Assembly (NCBI RefSeq): GCF_000305785.2
Contig: NC_018868.3
Span: 2,266,001 to 2,330,000 of the forward strand
Source of the DNA: Simiduia agarivorans SA1 = DSM 21679
GTDB lineage: Bacteria > Pseudomonadota > Gammaproteobacteria > Pseudomonadales > Cellvibrionaceae
Length of the DNA stretch: 64,000 bases
Direction: 5' to 3'
Of this stretch, positions 1 to 9,729 are shown piece after piece. Positions within the stretch are counted from its first letter, which is position 1, and each line of letters opens with the position of its first letter. A program made the translations under genes and the position numbers. A model generated the notes under the pieces. That model saw only the letters and a program-made list of their open reading frames with translations, did not search any database and was not told the origin of the DNA.

Positions 1-2830
1 CTTTGAAGTCCCAGGTCAGTGCTGCCGCCTGGTAGACATCGGCCCAGTCCTGACAGTTCTGTGCGTATCCAAGTACGGCATCCGCCTGCTTATCCGCCAC
101 GGTACAGGCGCCGATACGCTTCAGTATGTCGCCGGTGTAATTACCGATCAGTCGCACCGACACGGCATCGTCTTCCCAACCCAGGGTCAGGTTCGCTGCG
201 GTATTGGCGGTTTCAGGCAGGCGGATGTTATCCGCGCGCACCGACTCACCCACATCGCCGTCGCTGTTTTGCAACGTCAGGTTGGCCTGCAGGAACAGGT
301 TATCCAACCAACGCCCCACCGAATGATCCTCCCAGCGACCATCGAGGTACTGGGTATAACTCAGCTCGGCACCGTAGACTTTGGCCGACTCGCCGTTGAG
401 GTAAGTACGAGCATTGGTGAAGGTGGTATCTTCGGGGATGCGGAACATGGTGACCTGATCCACCGGCAAGGTGAACGGCAGATCATTGGCGATATTCACA
501 TCCACGCCGTTGGCATCCACCACAAAGTCCTTGATGTCTTTGTAAAACAACGCAGCCTGTAAAAAGGCGTCGTCACCGTACCAGGACAGAGAAAGATCCA
601 GGTTGGTGGCTTTCATGGGCGCGAGTTTCGGATTACCGATGCGCACGGAATTATCCGGTGAAATCACAAAATGTTCTGCCTGATAATCCAGATCCCCGGC
701 GGCCGACCCGATATCGTCGGGGCGATCGGAACAGGTAGGCGTACCGGTATAGGCCGGATCAGTATTACAGAACTGAACCCGATCGGTGATTTCAAAGTAA
801 GCGCGGCTTTTGCCAAAATCCGGCCGACTGAAACTGGTCCAGAGCGCGGCGCGCGCCAACAATTGCTCACTCAATTCATGCCGGTAATGTAGCGCTGGCA
901 GAAAGTTGCTGTACTCATTGCCGGTATCTTCCAGGGGCAAAGCAATATCCAACGATTCCAGACCTTGAGAATCTTCGTTGCGATCGTTACGCATGGCCAT
1001 GTAGCCGGTGGAATTGAATTTGGTGCGCTCGTAACGCGCGCCCGCAATCAGGGTTGCGCCATCGGCCACCTGGAATTCCGCCATCAGGTAAGCGGCAGAG
1101 GTGTCTTCGCTCAGCTCGTAGTCGAGCTTGGTGGAATCCACCTCACGCTCTTCCGGGTCGTAGTTATCGCCGATGGCGCGGGTTGCGGCAATCAGTCGCT
1201 CAGCTTCCGAGCGGGTAATAAAGGAATGATCGAAAGCGGTATTGTCCGGCCGTTCCACATTAAACTCGCCCAGACGCGCACCGGCCAATGCCACACATTC
1301 CAGATCACCGCCACAACCGGCAACCGCACGGTCGCCCGGCACAATACTGGCCCGGTTTTTATCGTTGCTGCGGTCGCGTTGCTGCAGTTTTACACCGGTC
1401 TTTACGTAATTGATGAAACCACCGTCCGTCCAGTCCCGGCGCAAGTCCATGGAAAACTGATTGATCGCGTCTTCCCGCACACTGTCTTCGAGAAACAGGT
1501 TGTCGTAACCGAGGTTGGGCTGGTCCACCTCGCCGTACTGGTATCCATTGGGGTTAGATACCGCGCCGGAGGTGATTTCGCCAGTGGCAATCAGCTCATC
1601 CAGCTGAGGCCCGGATATGATCTGGCCATTCAGATACTCCTCGCCGAAGCTGCCCACCGAACTCAGATCGCGCAAGCGGAACTGCACGCGGCGGCCATCG
1701 GGTTTTTCGTCTTTACTGCGCGACACCACCAGGTTGTAGTCCAGTTGCCAGACATCGGCAAAGCGGTTTTCACCGCCAAGGTTCAGGGTGTTGGTAGACA
1801 CCTTGGATTCCTGGATAAAGTACTGTTGCTGCAGGTCCACACTGTTGACGCCAAAGGTATTGCTGTTGGGGTCCAGGTACACCTTGTCGGTGCCGGTGTC
1901 GTAGTTAAACCGGTAATATTCCCGCAGGGCAATATCGTCGTCGGCGTAGCTGCTGTGATTGAGTTTTACGTAGTAGCGGCTGTTCACATCGGGCGCGTAC
2001 TCGATGTTTGCAAGGCCCGTTATACGCTCACGCTCTGCGTTTTCTTCGTAGTTAGTAAATTCCCAAGGAATCAGTTTGCGCACGCCGCCCGCTTCGGCAT
2101 ACACCGGCAGGGTCGTGTCGTGGTGCTTGGACTGATAACCCTGGGTTTTGCGTTTTTCCCACGAGCCGGTATAGGCCACGCCCAGGGTGTTATCCAGAAA
2201 CAGATTGGTGCCCTGCAGGGTAATTTTCGGCGAATGGCTGGATGCCTGACTGCTGTAGTAATCCTGCAGGCTGACCTTCAGGCTGTCGCGTCCGCGGTCC
2301 AGCGCCGACAAGGAGCGCACGTTGATGGAGCCTCCGATGGCGTCCAGGTTCATGTCGGGCGTCAGTGATTTATTGACTTCAATACTTTGCAGCACGTCGG
2401 AAGGCAGGCTGTCGAGCGAAAAGGCGCGGTCTTCCAGGTCGCCATTGCTGCCGCCACCGGCGTTGGCGATGGCACCGCCATCCATTTGCACATTCACCAT
2501 GCCCGGGCCAAGGCCGCGCAGGCTGACAAACTTACCTTCGCCCTCACCTTTCTGCAGGGTAATGCCGGGCAGTCGCTGTAACAGCTCCGCCACGTTCTGG
2601 GCCGAGAAGTTACCGGCATCGTCCTGGGTCACCACGGAGCTGAAGTTATCTTTATTGCGTTCGGCTTCGCGCGCATTTTCGTCGGCGGCGCGAATGCCTT
2701 CAACCACCACCTCTTCCAGGCCCTGGCCGGTCATTTCCTGATTGTTTTCTGCCTTCTGAGCGCACACCTGGGCGCTGATCAATGCGATAGCCAAGGGCAG
2801 GAGTTTTTTATGCAACTTGTGTTGATTCAT
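1..2830 (-). CDS. TonB-dependent receptor, pectin locus (C-terminus outside window)
   Basis: Outer-membrane receptor, by position the importer of pectin oligosaccharides. From an ATG at 2830 the minus strand stays open to base 1, so the last part of the barrel is missing and about 943 codons are visible. A signal peptide with core LLPLAIALISA is followed by a TonB-box-like EEVVVEGI and a plug domain showing NVAELLQRLPGI, SLRGLG and GGSINVRSL. The remainder is barrel-like, rich in aromatic and acidic residues, and carries a cysteine pair in a predicted long loop. A GAGGTG ribosome site precedes the ATG. The gene lies 58 bp downstream of the surface lipoprotein gene 2889-5405, so the two probably work as a binding protein and receptor pair. 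The family is secure; the substrate is inferred from neighbours. Confidence 0.9.
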   Translation of the reverse strand, partial: MNQHKLHKKLLPLAIALISAQVCAQKAENNQEMTGQGLEEVVVEGIRAADENAREAERNKDNFSSVVTQDDAGNFSAQNVAELLQRLPGITLQKGEGEGKFVSLRGLGPGMVNVQMDGGAIANAGGGSNGDLEDRAFSLDSLPSDVLQSIEVNKSLTPDMNLDAIGGSINVRSLSALDRGRDSLKVSLQDYYSSQASSHSPKITLQGTNLFLDNTLGVAYTGSWEKRKTQGYQSKHHDTTLPVYAEAGGVRKLIPWEFTNYEENAERERITGLANIEYAPDVNSRYYVKLNHSSYADDDIALREYYRFNYDTGTDKVYLDPNSNTFGVNSVDLQQQYFIQESKVSTNTLNLGGENRFADVWQLDYNLVVSRSKDEKPDGRRVQFRLRDLSSVGSFGEEYLNGQIISGPQLDELIATGEITSGAVSNPNGYQYGEVDQPNLGYDNLFLEDSVREDAINQFSMDLRRDWTDGGFINYVKTGVKLQQRDRSNDKNRASIVPGDRAVAGCGGDLECVALAGARLGEFNVERPDNTAFDHSFITRSEAERLIAATRAIGDNYDPEEREVDSTKLDYELSEDTSAAYLMAEFQVADGATLIAGARYERTKFNSTGYMAMRNDRNEDSQGLESLDIALPLEDTGNEYSNFLPALHYRHELSEQLLARAALWTSFSRPDFGKSRAYFEITDRVQFCNTDPAYTGTPTCSDRPDDIGSAAGDLDYQAEHFVISPDNSVRIGNPKLAPMKATNLDLSLSWYGDDAFLQAALFYKDIKDFVVDANGVDVNIANDLPFTLPVDQVTMFRIPEDTTFTNARTYLNGESAKVYGAELSYTQYLDGRWEDHSVGRWLDNLFLQANLTLQNSDGDVGESVRADNIRLPETANTAANLTLGWEDDAVSVRLIGNYTGDILKRIGACTVADKQADAVLGYAQNCQDWADVYQAAALTWDFK

Positions 2831-2861
2831 TTTATTTTTTTCACCTCTGGATTATTGTCGG

Positions 2862-2882
2862 GCGGGCCGCGCGGCGGCCCGC
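2862..2882 (-). terminator. GC-rich hairpin between lipoprotein and receptor genes
   Basis: A perfect 9-bp GC stem with a 3-base loop lies in the 58-bp gap between the lipoprotein gene and the TonB receptor. There is no run of T after it on the minus strand, so it is not a standard intrinsic terminator. It may lower receptor expression relative to the lipoprotein or protect the 3' end of the upstream message. Confidence 0.4.
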
Positions 2883-2888
2883 GCTCGT

Positions 2889-5405
2889 TTACTGGTATTC
2901 AACAACCAGATTGTCGATGGTGATGGGGTTATCCAGCTTGCTGTCGCAACGAACCTGCAAGAAGGAGGTGGCAGTACCGACGCTACTCGCGATAGTCACA
3001 GTGCCTGTGGCCTGATCGCCGTCGGCAATAATGCCTACGGATTTCTCGAATATTTTCGAGCTGCCGCCATGAATGGATTTGCTCGAGCTTGAGGTGTTGT
3101 TATCCACATACACCTGGCACTTGCCGTCGTCCGCTGCCGGGTTCGGATTCACCGTGACATCGAAACGCACAACATAGGGCTGACTCAGGTCAATATCACC
3201 GCGGGTCACGGTGTCGGTATCAGCGGTATCGGTCGCCGGGTCAGTATCACCGAGCGAGAAACGCGCATTGGCAAGGCTCACACTGCCGCCCGCAAACACG
3301 GTACCCGAACCACCGCCGGTGGAGTTGTGGAAGGGTTTGGCGGCATCGCTGCTGATGCTTTTATAGCCCGCAGTAAAGAAGTCGCTGGTGCTGGCATCGC
3401 CATCGGTTGCTGCATCAAAGCTTTCACTCAGCACAGCTGAACTTGAAGCGCCGGCATAGAAACCCAACTCACCAATGGACGCCGGCAGCTCACCCACCAG
3501 ATCGTCCGCCGTCATCTCGGCGACTGACTGGGCGTTGCTCCACAATATCCAGTCCACCACACTGAAATAACCAGAGGATGAATCTTCACCGATGCGCATG
3601 CGGTTGGCACCACCGCCGCCTGAACGGCCGGTTGCCGCGATGACCGTATCACCGGGCGTACCGGTAAACTGATCGGAAATATTCACGCCGTCGCGGTACA
3701 CACTGATCAGCAGATTATTGCCGTCCACCACCGACACATCGGTGGGATCGAGCAAGGTATAGCTCAAGTGATAGATGTGATAGTCATCGGTCATGGTCTG
3801 ATCGGCTTGCGCGGTGGCATCACCTGCCAGCACTTTTTCCAATTGGATGCGGCCATCGCTGCCCTGATCGGGTCGCAGCAACAACTTGGCGCGTTGATCG
3901 CTGGGCGCCGCAAACACCACTTCCGCTTCCAGACCGCGCGCGGTGCTGGCCGAGGCATCCACCCGTGCAATCAGGGTGAAATACTGCGGGTAACCGTCTG
4001 CATCGGCCACCACACCCGTGATGTCGCCTTTACTGCGCGCACCGGAATCCGCTGTGGTATCCAGCGTTGAAGTGCCATTGTTATTGGCGCCGAACAAGAT
4101 CTCATCGGTGCCATAACTGAGCGAACCGGTGGTGTTGGCTTTTAACACCAGGGCACCGCTGGTATCCGGCGAAACACAACCGTCCCATGCGCTCCAGGCA
4201 ATGCTGGTGGTGATGTCGCCGGGCGCAGTGAGATTACAGCCGAGCGGCGCTACCGGCGTGGCAGAACCCGACGCACTCCACTCGCCCGCACCCACGGCAT
4301 TGTTAACCCGCAGGAACACAAAATACTCGGTGCCATTGGCCAGGCTGACCAACACCTGAGGACTTACAGCGCCGGACACGACGGTGGCACTGGCCACATC
4401 GTCCGCGGTGCCGTAGGCCAGGTCGTAACTGGTGGCACCCAGCACATCCAGCCAGCTCACCGTCAACTGACCATCGCCCGCGGTAACGGCCGGTGCGTCG
4501 GGTGCGTCCGGCGCTGTGGCGGGCACAAACACATTACAGGCCGGCAGATCGGCCTGGCCGTCTTCGGTTTGCGGCTCCACCAGCAGGTCGTCAAAAATGA
4601 CCGAGCTGCCGCCTTCCACGCGGAATTGCAGGAAAGAGGTACTGCTGCCCACCTGCACGGGGCGCACATCCACCGGCGTCGCTTCCGGATCGAGCAGGAT
4701 GTCACCAGGCACGTTAATCTGCACGCGCTTGCCGGCCACCAATTGATCGGCAGGCACATTGAAAATGCGCGAGCCCTGGCTGCCGCCGCCCCAATAGGAT
4801 TTGCTTTCGCTGGAGGTGTTGTTATCCACATACACCTGCATGTTGCGGCTGCCGCTGGTCTCTTTTACACAGAATGAGATCCGGTAAGGCTGGCTCAGAT
4901 TGAGCTCCCCCCAGGTGGCCACATCGTCACCGGTGGTGCTGTCTTTTTTCGGGTCGGTACCGGTCAGATCAGGCCGGTTCTGGCCGGCACTGAAACGGCC
5001 GGTATTGAGCAACATGGCCGGGTTGCCGTTATCGCTCACAATACCCATCTGCTCCAGATTCACTGCCACCGGGCCGGCCGGGTCGTCGCCTTCGTAAAAA
5101 CAGCAGGTGGGGTGATAGAACGAGGGTTTGGTATCGTTTGGATTGGCGTCAGCCAGCGCTTTGTAGGCTTCGCTGAAAAACGCTTCGGTGTCAGCCGCAT
5201 CAAAATTGCTGAACTGCCCGTCGCCGAAGTTTTCGCTGAGGATAATGGCATCGGCTTCTACCGGGCCTTCGCCACCGGAACCACCGCTGGTGGCGGGTGG
5301 CACCGCCAACACATCGCCGCTGCCGGCTGGGTCACTGCCCCCGCCGCCACAGGCGGTCAGGCAGGTTAACAAATACAGGGATGCTGCACTGAGCCTCACG
5401 TTCAT
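2889..5405 (-). CDS. Multidomain surface lipoprotein, probable pectin-binding protein
   Basis: This 838-residue protein has a lipoprotein signal ending LTAC followed by GGGG, which suits an outer-membrane lipoprotein. No catalytic domain is visible. Reading along it: a module at about 55-290 (starting ILSENF, with YVDNNTSS and ending FDDLLVEP), a fibronectin type III domain at about 297-385, a concanavalin/LamG-like stretch at about 388-650, and a second copy of the first module at about 658-838 (LSESF, YVDNNTSSSSKS, IDNLVVE). The same module ends the PL1 lipoprotein at 7655-9400. The module looks like a carbohydrate-binding jelly roll; pectin binding is inferred from the company it keeps. 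It is probably the first gene of an operon with the TonB receptor and has palindromic operators upstream. Confidence 0.75.
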   Translation of the reverse strand: MNVRLSAASLYLLTCLTACGGGGSDPAGSGDVLAVPPATSGGSGGEGPVEADAIILSENFGDGQFSNFDAADTEAFFSEAYKALADANPNDTKPSFYHPTCCFYEGDDPAGPVAVNLEQMGIVSDNGNPAMLLNTGRFSAGQNRPDLTGTDPKKDSTTGDDVATWGELNLSQPYRISFCVKETSGSRNMQVYVDNNTSSESKSYWGGGSQGSRIFNVPADQLVAGKRVQINVPGDILLDPEATPVDVRPVQVGSSTSFLQFRVEGGSSVIFDDLLVEPQTEDGQADLPACNVFVPATAPDAPDAPAVTAGDGQLTVSWLDVLGATSYDLAYGTADDVASATVVSGAVSPQVLVSLANGTEYFVFLRVNNAVGAGEWSASGSATPVAPLGCNLTAPGDITTSIAWSAWDGCVSPDTSGALVLKANTTGSLSYGTDEILFGANNNGTSTLDTTADSGARSKGDITGVVADADGYPQYFTLIARVDASASTARGLEAEVVFAAPSDQRAKLLLRPDQGSDGRIQLEKVLAGDATAQADQTMTDDYHIYHLSYTLLDPTDVSVVDGNNLLISVYRDGVNISDQFTGTPGDTVIAATGRSGGGGANRMRIGEDSSSGYFSVVDWILWSNAQSVAEMTADDLVGELPASIGELGFYAGASSSAVLSESFDAATDGDASTSDFFTAGYKSISSDAAKPFHNSTGGGSGTVFAGGSVSLANARFSLGDTDPATDTADTDTVTRGDIDLSQPYVVRFDVTVNPNPAADDGKCQVYVDNNTSSSSKSIHGGSSKIFEKSVGIIADGDQATGTVTIASSVGTATSFLQVRCDSKLDNPITIDNLVVEYQ

Positions 5406-5468
5406 TGCTCTTCCTCTCTCTGAGTATTTTTATTGTTAGCTTCTGCGGCTACCGGCAGCGGTGGCACG

Positions 5469-5514
5469 GTCTTACCACTTTGGAAGGACATAATAAATAT
5501 ATTGGTAAGACCAA
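5469..5514. promoter_or_regulatory. TTGGTNNNACCAA operators before the lipoprotein/receptor operon
   Basis: A 13-bp palindrome TTGGTAAGACCAA at 5502-5514 and a shorter copy GGTCTTACC at 5469-5477 lie upstream of the ATG at 5405. They match the motif repeated in the other pectin-locus promoters and are probably bound by the FadR-type regulator at 13877-14638. Confidence 0.65.
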
Positions 5515-5515
5515 A

Positions 5516-6694
5516 TCAAGGTTTTTGTGCAAGCGTCTGCTTCCAGGCCGTGAAGGCCTTCTCCAGCTTGGCCGGCGCGGTGGAATACCAGCCATAGCCA
5601 AGGCGGCGCTCGAGCGAAACCTGGCTGACCTGGGTGTAAACGGCGCCATCGCGGTCACCAAACACCGGCTCTTGGCTGACCGGATCATAGAATCTGGCCC
5701 AATGCGGTTTGGCCGATTCATCGTTCACCAGCTCACCCTTCAGCTTGTCCCAGCGCACACCAGCCAGCTGCCTGGCACGGAACCAGCGCATGGCCGCCTC
5801 CACCGCCTGCACCACCGCCGCGGGCGGCTGCGGCAAATCCATCAGGAACAACAGGATTTCGGCACTTTCCTGCGAGGCCAGCGCCGCCGGCTCGAACGCG
5901 CGCGCCGCCGCGGGCGCAAGTGTGAAGGGGTCGTGCTGCGCACCCCAGATGGTCAACTCCCCCCCGATCACCACCTGGGTGATCAACAAGCATTGCACGC
6001 CCCTGATCAATGCATTGGCGGCCCGGTTTCGCTGCTCTGCAGTGGCCAGATCGTAGGGTGCGGAGGCTTCCACCACTGGCCTCAGCAGCTCGAGCAGATT
6101 GACCTGGCTTTTATCGTTGTAAGTGATCAGATTGTGGTAGCCGCCGTCGAGCGGGTAGCTTTGCGGCCAGCCGCCGTTGGGCATCTGGGCGTCGAGAATC
6201 AGATCCAGTGCGCGCCGGAAAGCCGCGCGGTATTTGTCCTCACCGGTGGCGGCATAAGCGCGCGCCAGCACATGCATTTGGGTGCTGGTAGCGTAGTTAT
6301 CAAAGGTGGGCTGATAGCCCTTGCTTAAACCAAACGCCTCCCCACGTCGCCGGAAGTGACTGCTCATATCCACCCGTTTGGACCAACCGCCCGAGGGCGT
6401 TTGATAACTGAGCACAATGTCCGCCACACGGCGGCCGGCGTCAGTGCTGTAGAAACCGACCGGCTGGTCCGGATCGAAGCCAAATTTGTCGTGGGGCACA
6501 GGCTTGATCGGTACTTGCCTGCCGGCCTGCGCCAGCTCGCGGGCCATGGCGCGCTGATCCAGGCGCCGCAATTCCACGGAGCGTTGATACCAGGCCGCCC
6601 ACTCCTGTTTATCAGCGTCGGATTCGGCCGCCACCGCGGACAACGGCAGGAGCGACATAAGCGCTGCCAGAACAGCAATGAGGGTATTTGACAT
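5516..6694 (-). CDS. Pectate lyase, family PL10
   Basis: Cleaves polygalacturonate by beta-elimination, probably in the periplasm. The ATG at 6694 starts a 392-residue protein with a clear signal peptide (LIAVLAALMSLLPLSAVAA); an upstream in-frame ATG at 6763 would lie inside the esterase gene and spoil the signal. PL10 hallmarks are TFDNYATSTQM, the DAQMPNGGWPQSYPL stretch, and GGYHNLITYNDKSQ around residues 130-190. Only two bases separate the esterase stop (6697-6699) from this ATG, which suggests translational coupling. It closes the PL1-esterase-PL10 operon. Confidence 0.9.
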   Translation of the reverse strand: MSNTLIAVLAALMSLLPLSAVAAESDADKQEWAAWYQRSVELRRLDQRAMARELAQAGRQVPIKPVPHDKFGFDPDQPVGFYSTDAGRRVADIVLSYQTPSGGWSKRVDMSSHFRRRGEAFGLSKGYQPTFDNYATSTQMHVLARAYAATGEDKYRAAFRRALDLILDAQMPNGGWPQSYPLDGGYHNLITYNDKSQVNLLELLRPVVEASAPYDLATAEQRNRAANALIRGVQCLLITQVVIGGELTIWGAQHDPFTLAPAAARAFEPAALASQESAEILLFLMDLPQPPAAVVQAVEAAMRWFRARQLAGVRWDKLKGELVNDESAKPHWARFYDPVSQEPVFGDRDGAVYTQVSQVSLERRLGYGWYSTAPAKLEKAFTAWKQTLAQKP

Positions 6695-6696
6695 AC

Positions 6697-7704
6697 TCAG
6701 TTCTCGGAAAAAGTCTTTGCAGGTAACGGCGACACCTGCTGCGATAGAAATTGTTCGATACACTGCACCATGGGCGAAAACCAGGGCTCAAACAACCAGA
6801 AGCTGTGCGGCCCCGCGACCGATTCACGCGTGACGGAAAGTTGAATCCGCAAAGCCTGCGCCTGCAAACGCGCCACGCCGGCACTGAAACGCGGCGCACT
6901 TCCGGTAAAAACCAGAATGGGCGGCGCATTGGCATGCAGGTGCGTCAGCGGCGAGGCCTGCTGCCAACGCGCGGACTGTTGCTCGAACCGGCCACCCAGG
7001 TAAAGACCGGCAGCCGTCCGCGCACGCGACGGATCGTTTTCGTAAGGCAAAGCCAGCGGGTCGGTAAAATCCCATAAACCATCGATATTGATAATCGCTG
7101 CAGGCGCCGCCACTTGCGCGGGATTTAATTCACTCTCACTCACCGCCAGTCCAGCCAGAGCCGCCAGCTGACCGCCGGCCGACGCACCCGCCAGCGCCAA
7201 TCGCTGCCCATCAAGACCATAGGTCACGGCATGCGCTCGCAAATACGCCAGCGCGGCGTACACATCGTGCACCTGCGCGGGAAATGGCGCCCGGGCCGAC
7301 AGGCGATAATCCATCGTGGCGGTTACGTGGCCTCGCGCGGCCAGCGCTTGCGCCAACGGCGCCAGCAATGCACGGGTGCCGGATTGCCAACCACCCCCAT
7401 GCACCAGCAACACACCGGAATAACTGCCTGCATCCTCCGGCGCAAATACATCCATGTGCAGCGGCTCGCCGTCCGGCGAGGCATAAATCTGCGCCGGCCA
7501 ATGGCGCAGCTCCGACCTGGCCTGCAAGGTCACCGGCACAATAAACGGGTAGTCGGCTCTGTGTTTTTCAAAAGCAGTGCTGAGCGAGTAGCTGCCTAAG
7601 GCCGCCTCGGCCATCAGGCAGCCCAGCAACAAGCCAACACCAACCCGGCGCCGATTAATTGGCCGCTTCAACAACCAGATCGTCCAGCACAATAGTCGCA
7701 GCAC
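6697..7704 (-). CDS. Alpha/beta-hydrolase esterase, probable pectin acetylesterase
   Basis: A 335-residue exported esterase of the alpha/beta-hydrolase fold, with the oxyanion motif VHGGGW, the nucleophile elbow GASAGG, and a likely catalytic histidine in VAGPHSFW near the C-terminus. A hydrophobic segment RVGVGLLLGCLMAEAALG serves as signal peptide or anchor. Placement between PL1 and PL10 in one operon suggests removal of acetyl groups from pectin, but the substrate is inferred. The first ATG (7704) overlaps the end of the PL1 gene by 50 bp; a later ATG at 7614 would lose most of the signal, so the start is uncertain. Confidence 0.75.
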   Translation of the reverse strand: MLRLLCWTIWLLKRPINRRRVGVGLLLGCLMAEAALGSYSLSTAFEKHRADYPFIVPVTLQARSELRHWPAQIYASPDGEPLHMDVFAPEDAGSYSGVLLVHGGGWQSGTRALLAPLAQALAARGHVTATMDYRLSARAPFPAQVHDVYAALAYLRAHAVTYGLDGQRLALAGASAGGQLAALAGLAVSESELNPAQVAAPAAIINIDGLWDFTDPLALPYENDPSRARTAAGLYLGGRFEQQSARWQQASPLTHLHANAPPILVFTGSAPRFSAGVARLQAQALRIQLSVTRESVAGPHSFWLFEPWFSPMVQCIEQFLSQQVSPLPAKTFSEN

Positions 7705-9400
7705 TTTCCGTGCGCAGGGTCAGGAACGAATTAGCCGACGCCAACAACCCCGACACCTGATACGTCTGGCCGGGCACAAGGCTATTAAGCGCCACTGAAT
7801 AGAACTTTGACGCACCGCCCCACAACGAGTTGGCGCTGCTGGCAGTATTGTTGTCCACGTAAATCATGAACGCCTTGCTGGTATCGCCAGCCACACTCAC
7901 CACCTTAAAGCTCACGCGATAGTCGGCAACCAGCGGCAACACGCCAGTGGTTTGCTGATCGCTGCCGGTGGTACTGACGGTGGGCGTACTGTTCCCAACA
8001 CTGACCCGTGCGCCGGTTAAACTGAGCGCGCCATCCACAATCTCCGCACTGCCGGTCACCCGATGGTAAAGCGGTGTACCGGTGCCGGCACTGCCAGTCA
8101 GGGATTTGTAACTGGCGGTGAAAAACGCTTCCGTACTTGTGGTAAAAGATTCGCTCAACGGCAAGGTCAGCGAGGCGACGGGCTCACCTTCTTCGCCACC
8201 ACCGTCATCCACAGGTGGCGCCGATACCGGCGGCGGAATATCGAGACCCGACTGATCCAGTTTGCCCACCCCGGCATTGGCCAGAATGTATTCTTTCAGG
8301 CCATCGGTGCTGTCGGCGGTGTAGCTGTAGGGCACCGTATAGGTTGAGGTGGATTCGCCGCTTTGCGCGTGTGCATCCAGGCTACCCGTGCTCCAGGTCA
8401 CACCGGGTCCCATGAGATTATCCACCAGATTCCAGTAACCGATACTGGACGAACCAAATGACACCACCGGGTTCTGGGTATTTTCGAATACGTTTTTTTC
8501 CACCAGTATTTCCGCGCCCATGCGCGAGTTAATGGCGGTGGAGCTGATCTCGTTAAAATAATTGTTGTACACATGGCCCTTGCCGTGACGGAACAGCGGC
8601 ACGCGCGAAGTCAGGTGTTCAAACCGGTTGTGGTGAAAGGTGAGAAAACGGTCGGCGTTCGGTACCGTATCGGTATCGGATGATCCGTGCAGCGAGGTTT
8701 TGTGGGCATGATGCAAATAGCTGTAAGAAACAGTTACCGCATAAGCCCCCGCCTTGGTATCGATCAGACCATCGTAATAATCCTTGTCGCTGGTGAGCTG
8801 GTGGTATAGCTCGCAATGATCAATCCAGATATGCCCGGTGACTGAACCATCGTCATCGCCTTCGATGGAAATGGCGTCCCGCTCCTGCCCGGGCCAGGGC
8901 TCATGGAAGGTCAGGTTCTGAACAATGATATTTTTTGAACGCCGGATGTGCAGCCCGATACCGTCAAAGCTGGCGCGATCGGCCACGCCGATCAACGACA
9001 CATTATCCTGGTCTTTGATCTCGATATCCTTGCCCTGCCCTCCACTGTTGGCATCGGTAATCACACCATCGATATACACCACAATGGGCTGACTGCCGGC
9101 TTTGGCCTCAGCCAGTTTGGCGCGCAGGTCATTGCCATTATTCACCGTATAGACCAAACCACCCGCGCCGCCAGTGAGCGCAAACTGATATCCGGCAAAA
9201 CCGCCATCGGTGGCACCCGGGGTCGGGCTGGGTTCCGGTGTGGGAGTTGGTGTCACCGTGGGGCTTGGGGTTGGTGTCGGGGTCACCGTTGGGGTCGGCG
9301 AGGGCGTCGCCGGCTGCACACCGGGAGACGACCCACCACCCCCACACGCCATTAATGCTGCCGTACAGGCTAACAGACCCAAGTAGTTAACTGCTTTCAT
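7655..9400 (-). CDS. Pectate lyase PL1 lipoprotein with C-terminal YVDNNT module
   Basis: Surface-anchored pectate lyase, 581 residues. The ATG at 9400 is preferred over 9412 and 9538 because it has an upstream GGATGAAG and gives a clean lipoprotein signal ending LMACGGGG. A Pro/Thr/Ser linker (about 20-55) leads to a PL1 parallel beta-helix at about 60-385, with HIWIDHCELY, DGLIDTKAGAYAVTVSYSYL and SRVPLFRHGKGHVYNNYF, which carries the catalytic arginine region. The last 160 residues repeat the module seen twice in the lipoprotein at 2889-5405 (LSESF, FFTASYKSL, IYVDNNT, IVLDDLVVE). It is first in an operon with the esterase and PL10. Confidence 0.92.
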   Translation of the reverse strand: MKAVNYLGLLACTAALMACGGGGSSPGVQPATPSPTPTVTPTPTPSPTVTPTPTPEPSPTPGATDGGFAGYQFALTGGAGGLVYTVNNGNDLRAKLAEAKAGSQPIVVYIDGVITDANSGGQGKDIEIKDQDNVSLIGVADRASFDGIGLHIRRSKNIIVQNLTFHEPWPGQERDAISIEGDDDGSVTGHIWIDHCELYHQLTSDKDYYDGLIDTKAGAYAVTVSYSYLHHAHKTSLHGSSDTDTVPNADRFLTFHHNRFEHLTSRVPLFRHGKGHVYNNYFNEISSTAINSRMGAEILVEKNVFENTQNPVVSFGSSSIGYWNLVDNLMGPGVTWSTGSLDAHAQSGESTSTYTVPYSYTADSTDGLKEYILANAGVGKLDQSGLDIPPPVSAPPVDDGGGEEGEPVASLTLPLSESFTTSTEAFFTASYKSLTGSAGTGTPLYHRVTGSAEIVDGALSLTGARVSVGNSTPTVSTTGSDQQTTGVLPLVADYRVSFKVVSVAGDTSKAFMIYVDNNTASSANSLWGGASKFYSVALNSLVPGQTYQVSGLLASANSFLTLRTESAATIVLDDLVVEAAN

Positions 9401-9458
9401 CGAAGGCTTCATCCAGTCACAGTGTAATTTAGTTATTTGGCAGACAGAATACATCAAT

Positions 9459-9471
9459 TTGATATTACCAA
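9459..9471. promoter_or_regulatory. TTGGTNNNACCAA-type operator, PL1 lipoprotein promoter
   Basis: TTGATATTACCAA lies 59 bp before the ATG at 9400 and matches the locus-wide palindrome in 12 of its 13 positions. It is probably the operator for the PL1-esterase-PL10 transcript. Confidence 0.55.
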
Positions 9472-9729
9472 TAAGCGTTTTTTGGCCATACCTCGAACAA
9501 ACGTGCCAGTCAGGCGGGCAAAATCCTGGCAAGCGCAACTGCCCGCCCCTGAGAAAAGGTAAATATTTCTAACTATTTCATTAGGTTATGACGAAATCCA
9601 GATGACGAACGACGAACCGAAGGGAATCGCGACAAAGCCAATGACAAGGGCGCCAAAAGGCTAAAACCAGCACTGGATCGCGTTTTTACGGGCCATTCTG
9701 GATTTACAGACCGGTAAATGCTGACTATT

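Noticed and set aside
965..2368. 467-residue plus-strand reading frame opposite the first TonB receptor.
   Set aside because: The minus strand codes a clear TonB receptor; the plus frame has no domain, signal or ribosome site and arises from codon bias.
5405..6328. 307-residue plus-strand frame over the PL10 gene.
   Set aside because: It is antisense to a well-marked PL10 enzyme and is rich in Gln/Arg/His as expected of a shadow frame.
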